A DNA stretch of 64,000 nucleotides, from positions 992,001 through 1,056,000 of the forward strand of contig CAJFCV020000006.1 of NCBI GenBank assembly GCA_904066235.2, in the 5' to 3' direction. Shown one piece after another: positions 55,798 through 64,000 of this stretch. Numbering within the stretch: position 1 is the stretch's first letter; every line of letters starts with the position of its first letter. Position numbers and translations under genes: made by a program. This DNA is from Bursaphelenchus xylophilus (taxonomy: Eukaryota > Nematoda > Chromadorea > Rhabditida > Aphelenchoididae). The notes below the pieces were generated by a model that was not told where the DNA came from, made no database searches, and saw nothing but the letters and a program-made list of their open reading frames with translations.

Positions 55798-56016
55798 CTA
55801 GTCGTTCCAGAAAGTGAGTGCACTTTTTTCGCGGCGCACAGTGCATTTTTCTTCTTTTTGCACTGTGGAATTGTCGTCGCGCGCCCAAAATGCGCGGCGA
55901 CAGAGTTGAAAAAAGCTTATGTCGCTGCGATTTTTCGAATTACACGGTGCAAAAGGTCAAATGCACAGTGCGGAAAATTTGCGACGAAAGGTGCACGCAC
56001 TTTCTGGAACGCCTAG
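55798..56016. mobile_element. CTAGTC foldback with GCACNGTGC sites, TA-flanked
   Basis: CTAGTCGTTCCAGAAAGTGA and the inverse CACTTTCTGGAACGCCTAG are flanked by TA (55796-55797, 56017-56018). The interior has GCACAGTGC and TTATGTCGCTGCGAT. Confidence 0.85.
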
Positions 56017-56093
56017 TAGTAATTCAGTGCCAGCTAGGTCGAAGCGTTTTTTCCTAACTTTAGCGCCCAAGCTTGGGCGCAGTTCGCGGAGTA

Positions 56094-57011
56094 CAGGGTG
56101 GGCCACTAAAACCTTCCGTCCTCTTTTTTTAGATTTCTCCGCGGATACTGCGCCGATTTTCATGAAATTTAGGTTTTTCTGGAGCTGAGATTCGCCATTT
56201 TCAACCGATTGAATTTCAGGAAAAAATATTCTGAATTTACTTTACTATGCCTTCCCAAAGTTTTTGAAAATTATTTTCGAGCCGAAACCGCTAAAACTTT
56301 GAAAATTTTTGGAATGATTTTCAATTGACTTTCTCGGACTTGGAAAATTTCGGGCTTTTTTCGGTAAAATCGTGGAGTAAAAAGTTCCGTACGCTTTCTC
56401 TAAACTTTGCTTAAAGCAAGTTAAAAGCAAAAAAAGTGTTGTCTGTATTACCGTTAGGGTATGAATGTTGAAAAAAAAAATTTTTTTTTTCAACAAGAGT
56501 GAAAAAGTCCACATTAAGGCTACAAGCCATGGCTTGGGGCATTGAGGCTTAGCCAGGCTCGATTGAAGTTAAACCATGCTCACGATCCGCAATTCGAGCT
56601 GTTCTTAACTTTCAAAGCCCCTACAAGTTCGTGCTGCAAGAATAGGTGGACACGTCGAACTCAGATAGAAATATTAATAATCAAATTTTTAAATAGATTA
56701 GTTTTTACAACAGTATTTTGCAAATATATGAGGCAAACCAAATAAGATTTCACCCAAAAAACCGAAAAAATGACCGAGTTTTCAAAATCATTCCTAAAAT
56801 TTTCTAAGTTTTAGCGGTTTCGGCTCGAAAATAATTTTCAAAAACTTTGGAAAGGCATAGAAAGGTCAATTGAGGATATTTTTTTTTCAAATTCAACCGG
56901 TTGAAAATGGCGCATCTCAGCTCCAGAAAAATCTAAATTTCATGAAGATCAGCGCAGTCTCCGCGGAGAAATCTAAAAAAAGAGGACGGAAGGTTTTAGT
57001 GGCCCACCCTG
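56094..57011. mobile_element. TA-flanked foldback with CAGGGTGGGCCACTAAAACC ends
   Basis: A 918 bp element with inverted arms of about 140 bp, bordered by TA (56092-56093, 57012-57013). Its CAGGGTG ends match those of the 10891 element, but the arms differ. No transposase frame. Confidence 0.88.
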
Positions 57012-57264
57012 TACCTTTTGTTGTTGTGAGGCGGAACGACCGAGCTTCGAGGATTTTCCCACGAGGAACGATCTACATTTATTCAAATTTGATTGTACTT
57101 TCCTACGTGGGGCTTCCCTATAAAAGGGCCTCCTTTCCACTGAATAAATCACTTGACCCTTGAGCGTCTCGTCATCGTTACTGGGTTGTCGGGCCTTTCG
57201 ACAGTTGTGGCCAAAATAAGGAACTTTTTCCTTAAAACAATTCGTTTTTTAATAATGAATTTTT

Positions 57265-57825
57265 CATTTTCACAAAGTTCCTGGACATGTTTTCGCTTTC
57301 GCACAGTGCAGCTTGAACCTTTGTCGCTAACGCACTGTGGATTTTGGCCTTTGCGCACCGTGCAAACCTCAAAAAAAGCCGATTGCACTGTGCAGATTTT
57401 TGAGCAAAGCCTCAGCGGCGCAGTTGAGAAAAGCTTACGTCGCAGCGATATTTCTCGCTTTTTGCAGCAAAAAAAACCAATCTGCACTGTGCAAACCGCA
57501 CTTTTTGGGCTGAATGCACTGTGCAAAGCATTTTTTCGGGCTCATGCACAGTGCAGAGTCGCAGAAAATCCCAAGGACTTTTTTGCACCGTGCAATCGGC
57601 TTTTTGGGTTGTCGCTCGCACCCTGACGTTTTTTCGCACTGTGCAAACGCTAAAAATGAAACCGGCGACATTGCACTGTGCGAAAACAAAAGTTTTCTTT
57701 GCACTGTGCAATTTCTTGCTTTTCGCACCGTGCAATAGGCTTTTTTTGGGCTGTCGCTCGCACCTTGAATTTTTTTGCACAGTGCAAACGTCAAAAATAG
57801 TCTGGCGATTTCCCGGAAAGACTAG
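57265..57825. repeat. GCACNGTGC-rich region
   Basis: It starts CACAAAGTTCCTGGACATG and contains about fifteen GCACAGTGC, GCACTGTGC or GCACCGTGC sites, with GTCGCTCGCACCCTGA twice. It ends near GGAAAGACTAG. It is downstream of the cytochrome b5 gene. Confidence 0.75.
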
Positions 57826-58282
57826 AAGCCCAAAAATAAAATTCGATTTTTTCCGAACTGCGCCCGAGCTTAGACTGGCAACTTTCGAATTTGACAAAAG
57901 TTGAAAAAAATGTCAAAATAAAATTTTCCACGCACACATACGACAGCTTTGGCATGCTATTACCATGATTTTAAAGTCGAAAAATTCGATATTTTCCTGT
58001 AATTTGATTTTTTTTTAATTCGAATTTTCCAATTTTTCCGAACAAAAATCTCAATATTTTCTGCAAACCGCAAAAAAATCCTAATTCAAATTTGAACTCA
58101 TCAAAATAAAATAAAAAAAATCCAAAAATTCTCATAAATTCTATTTATCCTCTAAATACTTGTTAAAAAATGCCAAAAAAATGCAAAAATCAAAAAGACA
58201 TATCACAATTGGGCTGAAAAAATGGAAAGGATAAAAAAGATTTCTCAGAATTATTACTTATAAACCTCGATTTGAAGACTTT
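57826..58282. other. AT-rich 3' flank of the cytochrome b5 gene
   Basis: No coding feature. Likely contains the 3' UTR of the leftward gene. Confidence 0.35.
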
Positions 58283-59681
58283 TTAGCTGAGAAGGTAGTA
58301 CAGCAAGGCAAGGATGGCGACGACAACAACCGGGAACCCGTATGTTTCCAGGGGGCTTTGAGCGGATTTCTTGGTGCCAGCGCTGGTGGGAGAGGGCTTC
58401 TTGTCGTAGGAGTATTGCCAGTGCTCTTCTTCCACCACTTCGCCCACCAAATAGTCTTCTCTTAGGGTGCGGGCGTCCGAAGAATGGCCAATATCTTCGA
58501 AAGCTTCGGTACGATCTTCGCCCGCCTTCTCGAGGAGCACCTCACAGCCACCTGGATGCTGAAAAAGTTGTAATTAGCAAGGAAATTTGAGTGAAATTCG
58601 GAAAAACTGCAAAAAATGCAAAAAAAAATCAAAATTTGAAAAAAATCTCAATTTTTTCGGAAAAACGCCCAAGAAAAATGCTTTGCTATTGCCATATAAG
58701 GCACATTATAGACGGATTTTGTTGTTATTTACTCTCGGGTGTGGCATTGAGAGAAAATTCTGTGGTTTGGAAGAGTGATCCTGATTTTCAGGGATTTCGT
58801 GTCGGGACCCGGAATTTGGAGAGATTTTCCTGAAAATCAGCGAAGATATTGGGAAAATGGGATGAAATACGACGTGTTTAGGGTGTCACAGGGATATAAG
58901 ATCAAAAAATGTCAATTTTGGAAGGTTTCGTGGTGAGACTTGAGTCCCGAAGCGATCTCCCTGAGGTTCAGGGAAGTTGACAAAAATTATAAAGAAGAGT
59001 CAGGTAGAGAGAGAAAAGGCTTCATGGAAACTAGACAAAGTGAACTTGGAGAGAGTGAAGCCCGGCAGAAGGAAATTCGACGGATTATGGAAATTGGACA
59101 CCATTCAATAGCGTCAGTTCGTCCCCCTGTCCAATTTCCATACTCTGTCAAGTTTCCTTCTGTCGGGTTTCATTCTGTCGAGTTTCCATGAAGCCTTTTT
59201 CATGGAAACTCTCTCTCTACCTGACTCTTCCTTATAATTTTTGCCAACTTCCCTGAGCTTCAGGGAGATCGCTTCGGGACTCAAGTCTCACCACGAAATC
59301 TTCCAAAATTGACATTTTTTGATCTTATATCTCTGTGACACCCTAAACACGTCGTATTTCATCCCATTTTCCCAAAATCTTCGCTGATTTTCAGGCAAAT
59401 CTTTTCAAATTTCGGGCTCCGACACGAAATCCCTGAAAATCAGGATCACTCTTCCAATCCACAAGAATTTCTACCAATGCCGAACTCCAGAGTAACCAAC
59501 AACAAAATCCATCTCTAATTCACCCTTCACAGATGACTTATCATACTTTCCCCGCCTCGAATATTACACTTGCCTCATCAAGGAATTTCGTGACATCGAA
59601 CACCTTGTTCCCGATGATCATCCACACGTCCTTGTTGGTGTTGTGTTTGGCAACCTCGGCACGCGTGAATTTGCGGGACAT
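58283..59681 (-). CDS. Cytochrome b5, tail-anchored
   Basis: Two exons on the minus strand: 59681-59574 and 58558-58283, giving 127 residues, a normal length for microsomal cytochrome b5. It carries electrons to ER desaturases and P450s. Seen: the heme-binding fold with [20 protein letters not shown], then PGG; axial histidines at residue 37 (HPGG) and 61 (IGHSSDAR); an acidic VVEEEHW stretch; and a C-terminal anchor ([17 protein letters not shown]). The intron has a GC donor (GAG then GCAAGT); a GT donor would break the conserved EHPGG junction. The start lies 5 bases after an acceptor, TTTTAG, suggesting trans-splicing. The large intron holds an 800 bp foldback. Confidence 0.95.
58705..59517. 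mobile_element. Foldback element in the cytochrome b5 intron
   Basis: Arms of about 330 bp mirror each other around 59110; GGTGTCACAGGGATATAAGA appears on one side and its near inverse on the other. The inverted pair GACGGATTTTGTTGTTATTT against its diverged complement marks the outer border. Small open frames inside are not genes. Confidence 0.88.
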
Positions 59682-59686
59682 TTCGG

Positions 59687-59694
59687 CTAAAACT
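59687..59694 (-). other. Probable spliced-leader acceptor of the cytochrome b5 gene
   Basis: On the minus strand GAGTTTTAG ends at 59687, then CCGAA and the ATG at 59681. Confidence 0.5.
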
Positions 59695-59779
59695 CCAAAA
59701 AATAAGGAGAAACTACAAAGCTTGCAAGAAAATTGGAAAATATCGCGTTTTATTCGGGGTAAAACAGAAGACAGAAGAG

Positions 59780-60540
59780 GGTAGTTGAAAGCACACGTAG
59801 TCTGTTACATTGCAAGTTAATAGGTTGTTGATAAGCGTTTGACTTTTCAACTCTATCAGCGATTAGTTCGGGAAAGTTCGCGAATTAAAAAAAAAATAAG
59901 AAAAGAGCCCCCAAATTTTTCCAAAATACAAATTGCACGATGTGCAGGATACCTCGACATATTCGTCAACAAAAATAAGCCCAAAAACTTTTAAATCGCT
60001 ATCAATTTCAAGCCGAAATAGTTCGAACTTTAAAGAGGCCACCTAACACTATATTTTTAGTTATTTGAGGTGTCAAACTTGGAAAAAATTGCTCATTCCA
60101 GATACTATTAGACAGCTAAGGTTGTAATTCAACTATTACAACAGAAATTTTTCCCATCCATTGCCAACCAATTCGAAAAAATCAAAATTTCCCATTCCAT
60201 CTCATGTACAAGGTAAAATAATGTAAAATTTCTTTAAAACAAGTAAAACAAAAGCGTTTTATTACTTCCCGAGTAACTACAACTCTTGTAGACTCCTATT
60301 TTGTGCTTAGCCATCAAAAACACTGCTTTTTAGAGACTCTTCTTGCCAAGCCATCTAAAGTAATATAAAAGCCACCTCCTGCAAAAATCACACAAAAAAG
60401 TCTGCTTTCTAGACAAAAACAGAGCGAGGGGGGGGGTGAAATGTAGTCGCGATAACCTTGGAACCTTCTCGAGAGAAAAAGAATCGAAAAAATTTCAAAT
60501 TATATTGTTTTAGGTGGTCTGACGGGCAAATTTGAGTTGA
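59780..60540. other. AT-rich intergenic DNA with CTAAAGTAATATAA words
   Basis: The word appears near 60355 and as its inverse near 60500. No gene is seen. Confidence 0.4.
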
Positions 60541-60589
60541 AAAACAATATTTCCAACAAGCAAATGTCCTGATTCGACGGTCAAATCAA

Positions 60590-61010
60590 CGTATGATCTT
60601 TTTCAATCTTCCACACGTGAAAAAATTGGGGAAAAAGTCGCGGGGCGACAGGAGAAAATCAGTTTTTCGGGGGTCGCCCCATTCCGAGGGGCAAGAAAAA
60701 AGAGAGTGGCGCTGAGGGCAGGGTTCGTCGCTGACGACGCTTTCCGCCGATCGGATGATAATGGGTACGCGGGCTGTTATCGGTGTGGGTTTATAAGGCA
60801 CAAGAACGCCTGTACAAAACATACGATCCGCGGGTCGAAACCGAATCGCAGGTGAAAACTCGGCGGTGTCTGTGTTTCGGATCCACTTTCCAAAGCACAA
60901 AACCCGTTGATTGGGGTGAGAGACACACGTTTCCTCGGTTTCCGACACTATCTTCCCGTCCCACACGCTCGTTTGTCCAATTTTATCAAGTAAATTTGGA
61001 GTAAGACAAG
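60590..61010. other. GC-rich island, no gene recognised
   Basis: Base composition resembles the island at 5330. A TATA-like GGTTTATAAGGC occurs at 60788 on the + strand, with no clear gene following it. A 126-codon frame on the minus strand shows no family resemblance. It may be a promoter or an unrecognised first exon. Confidence 0.3.
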
Positions 61011-61636
61011 GGTTTTTTTTTGTAAAAAAAGCTACTTATAACCGAAAAAATAATCCTTTTTCTCTCAATACAGCTTCTAATTCGCCAATTAAATGCATTT
61101 TCGGTCCACTTCGAGAAGAAAATTATATTATCCATGATAAAATTGTTCAATTTTCTTTAATTTTTTGGGCATTTGGAACGTGTATAGCCTCAAAACTTCT
61201 ATGAAACACTATTTTAAGCCATTAAATATCATTTTTTATCCAAAAACATTCAAAAACGACATTATTTTAGTCAAAAATTTGCAAAACTCCAAGAAAAAAT
61301 CGCAGTTCTCACCACCCAAATTAACTCCACAAACCTCCATACCACTTCTTAAGCCTCAAAATCAACTTTCTCTGCCCATCTATTCATTAACTTAACCGTA
61401 GCAACATTTTCTTTTAAAACCAAACATGATGTAAAAACGAGTAAAAATTAGTTCAACAAGTTAAAGTAAGGTGGAAAAAAAACCATTGAGAGCACAAAAA
61501 AGGCTCCAAACCCCTCTAAAAGTCTCAAAATTTTATTTTACTCTCACTTTTTCGATGCAAAATCATCAAAATTATATTACACATGACATGATTCACAAAA
61601 AAATACAAAAATAGTCACAAGATCTGTTGATATCAT
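61011..61636. other. AT-rich 3' flank of the DSCC1-like gene
   Basis: Contains TTATATTATCCATGAT near 61122 and TATATTACACATGACA near 61572. No gene is seen. Confidence 0.4.
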
Positions 61637-63617
61637 TTACAGCGGATATAAAACGTCTTTTCCGTTCACATGGGCGGTTCTGCATCGATTTGAGACCAAT
61701 TTGAGGACAGTGTCATCGGGGCCCAAGAAGTCTTGGAGGTATGGTTCGGCGTCCGATACGTACCATTGAGGGCACATGGAGAACAAGACAGACAGTCTGA
61801 AATATAGTTTATTACTTGACAAATCCATGAAAATCATTTTAGGACACTTTCAAACATTTAAAAATTGTAAAATCATCATTTCCTCAAAACCCCCGTTTTT
61901 AAAAAAAATCTTTTTAAAACCCCAAAAATTACAGTAATCCAAATATTCAAAAAGCTGAGAAAATCAAAAATAAGACTCAACAAGTCTTTTGCAATCATCA
62001 CTTCAAAAAATTTCAACTTTTTAAAGGGCTTCTATAACCTTTTACACCTCCAATTTCCTCACCTTTCATCCAGATCCAACGGCATGTCTGCATGATTAAA
62101 ATACATGATCTTCCTGTCGCCGCCGGGAGTAGTTTTGACAAACGAAATTCCTTTGAGGCATTCTTCTTCGAATCGGACCCCTGGTGGGAGTCTTACACTC
62201 AATTCTGTCACAAATGCAGTCATTAGAATAAATCTGTTCGCGGCCTTCTCCTTGAGGACCATAATCGCGATTTCTCGGGAAAAGGCAACCTCATTGGGGC
62301 TGTATGTGGCTGTATCTAAAATAAAATTCCTTTAGGTGTTTGGTACCGCGTTCACTGCACACAATTTAGGCGAATTTTGAGGAACTTTTGAAGATTTTTG
62401 ATGTTTTAGACCTAAAGTAATATAATTTTAATTAAACAAAATTCCATGCTCTCAGTTCTCCCATATCAAAGAAAAAATCCTACCAGATGGATTCTTTTTC
62501 TTATTCTCCTCAAAGAACGTAAATAAAATCCAGCTTGTCAAAGATTCCACCACCTCCAACGAGAACCTCCTTCCAATTTCGATAAAAAAATCGGCTGAAG
62601 CAATGTCCTGACGTTGGAAATTGTTCATCACATCAGACCTCGAAAACTCGTCGACATAGTCGCAAAGTTGCAAAAGAAGCTCTTTTCGACCATCCTCATC
62701 CAGTTGATAAAGTTGATCTAAACGTAGAAGAACAATGTTAAAATAACTTACTGTTTAGCTCAAAAATTGGATATGACTTCAGTTTCTGTTTGGTCTGCTC
62801 AATTGACAATGGAATGCTGTGAATGAATTGTTTAAGCGACAATTTTCTGAAAAATAGACCAAATTATATTATCCATGGAAAACTTGATGTGAAAAAATAA
62901 TTCAAGCAGTTTTATCACAGAAAACGACTCACTCTTGATTAAACACTGGATTATCTTCAAACAGATTGACTCCCCGGCGGTCTAAAGCTTTGAATTTTTC
63001 GGAATTTAGCAGTGTTTTCTCGCTGAGATCAATAGATTTGTAAGTGGTTGCCATAACTTTTGAAATTCGCTGAGACGGTGTATCACTCGTGCATTGAGGC
63101 GGACATTTCATATCTGAGACTACCATACAGTTGGACCGCTCGATCTCCCTCGTTTGGAATGTTTTCCCCGGAGTGCAGAAGGTCAAATTATCCAACGGAT
63201 CGCCAATCATGTAGAAACTAAAACAGATTAAAAAGTTACCATAAGCCCTGTGGATTCAGGAAACAACCCCTTTCGCCAATAAGCAATCGACTTCGCGGGT
63301 ATTTTTGCTAAATTATATTATCCATGAGGTTCTCATCTAAAATTCAACAAAAAACAATAAAAACATACTCTCCTCCTTGAACTACATGATCAGCAATGTC
63401 TGGTGTGACTTCGATGAGTTTGTAAGCATCTTCTTGGAACTTCTCCGCGTAAACAAATTGATCTACAGCATGGTTTAGGTCCACTTCATTTCTGGTCCCT
63501 TGGACTGCTTTTGAAATGCGTTCCAGAGTTTTTGGAGACACCTAAACAGCTTCAAGTCATCCACGATCATGGGAGGTAACTTACAATTGAGCCTGGGCGC
63601 TCTTCATCAACTTGCAT
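61637..63617 (-). CDS. DSCC1: DSCC1/Dcc1-like subunit of the CTF18-RFC clamp loader
   Basis: Seven exons on the minus strand: 63617-63585, 63541-63369, 63217-62933, 62846-62752, 62717-62484, 62315-62063 and 61796-61637, giving 410 residues against about 390 in vertebrates. DCC1 works in the nucleus with CTF18 and CTF8 in the alternative RFC that handles PCNA and supports sister-chromatid cohesion. Seen: an N-terminal part with GGDFYMIGDPLDNLTF and DMKCPPQCTSDTPSQ, matching the family's early domain; a helical winged-helix-like middle (ELLLQLCDYVDEFSRSDVM); and the best-conserved C-terminus (MPLDLDERLSVLFSMCPQW, then DAEPYLQDFLGP and a closing NGKDVLYPL), like the DLP..ERF.SLF..R..W block of DCC1. 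All introns are GT-AG. Several introns carry the words TTATATTATCCATG or CCTAAAGTAATATAA. Confidence 0.85.
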
Positions 63618-63625
63618 GGCAAAAA

Positions 63626-64000
63626 TTATATTGTTTTAGATATTGGATGAAAACTTCGGTAAAAGTACCTTATTCTGAACGAAATATAAGCGAACAGTTG
63701 AAGTAAACGGTCGACTAGTTTTACAGACTACTCTTGAACACAATAAATTCTATTTTCGCAAGCGCCTTGAGGCAATTTCGAATAAAAAATAGCGCGCAAA
63801 AATTACAGAGAGACACTTGACACTTAGAGAATCCGGGTCAACTCTTTCTTGATATTTCGTCCGGAAAAAAATTGATTTCCAAAATTTTTTTCTGGATTTT
63901 ACGGAAATTGGATAGTTTATAAAATTTATTTGACAGTTTGATCCACTCGATTTATCTGATTGCAAATAAACAAACGTTTTTTAATGTTGTACACGATGAG
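63626..64000. other. Upstream flank of the DSCC1-like gene
   Basis: TTATATTGTTTTAGATA lies 10-25 bp upstream of the start codon. No other gene was recognised up to the window end. Confidence 0.35.

Noticed and set aside
60586..60966. 126-codon minus-strand open frame
   Set aside because: No domain, no splice partners and no similarity; kept only as part of an unexplained GC-rich island.

Overview
This is eukaryotic DNA, almost certainly from a nematode and most like a rhabditid. Genes are split into short exons by GT-AG introns with TTTTCAG-type acceptors, and several start codons lie a few bases after a bare acceptor, as expected for spliced-leader trans-splicing. The gene set is animal-like and includes an NRF-6/OAC-type acyltransferase, which is typical of nematodes. 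The species cannot be named from the sequence alone. Non-coding DNA is AT-rich and very rich in repeats; coding exons stand out as GC-rich.

Nine genes could be modelled with exon phases that close exactly. In order: an acyltransferase-3 (OAC/NRF-6-like) gene (+, about 6.9-9.3 kb); a DTWD1-like tRNA-uridine aminocarboxypropyltransferase (-, 10.5-13.3 kb); an RNF19/Dorfin-type RBR ubiquitin ligase in nine exons (-, 14.4-20.8 kb); an unrecognised cysteine-bearing membrane protein (-, 23.0-26.3 kb); a flavin-containing monooxygenase (-, 27.7-32.1 kb); an SLC26/SulP anion transporter with a STAS domain (-, 35.7-43.8 kb); an allatostatin-C-like neuropeptide precursor (+, 54.2-55.4 kb); a tail-anchored cytochrome b5 (-, 58.3-59.7 kb); and a DSCC1-like subunit of the CTF18-RFC clamp loader (-, 61.6-63.6 kb). 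They do not form one pathway. Three of about 38 modelled introns use GC-AG ends.

The first 5 kb, 20.9-22.9, 32.1-35.6 and 44-54 kb hold no convincing gene. They are made of layered foldback elements, MITEs and short-motif arrays. Four signals recur. (1) A MITE ending in CTGTCGGGAAAATAATG occurs in two internal subtypes, and its ends also form tandem arrays. (2) A second TA-flanked palindromic MITE is recognised by GACCTGATCCAGTGGCAAA. (3) A set of TA-flanked foldbacks with termini CTAGTC...AAAGT is filled with the 9-bp inverted repeat GCACNGTGC. (4) Diverged repeats carry a CTCTCTCGGCGG core. Many introns also hold their own 115-165 bp tandem repeat, often with a short TAATATAA-type word.

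The strongest candidate for something undescribed is the GCACNGTGC foldback family. Next is the placement of TA-flanked elements directly on 5' splice sites of two genes. All functional statements rest on reading motifs by eye; no search was run.
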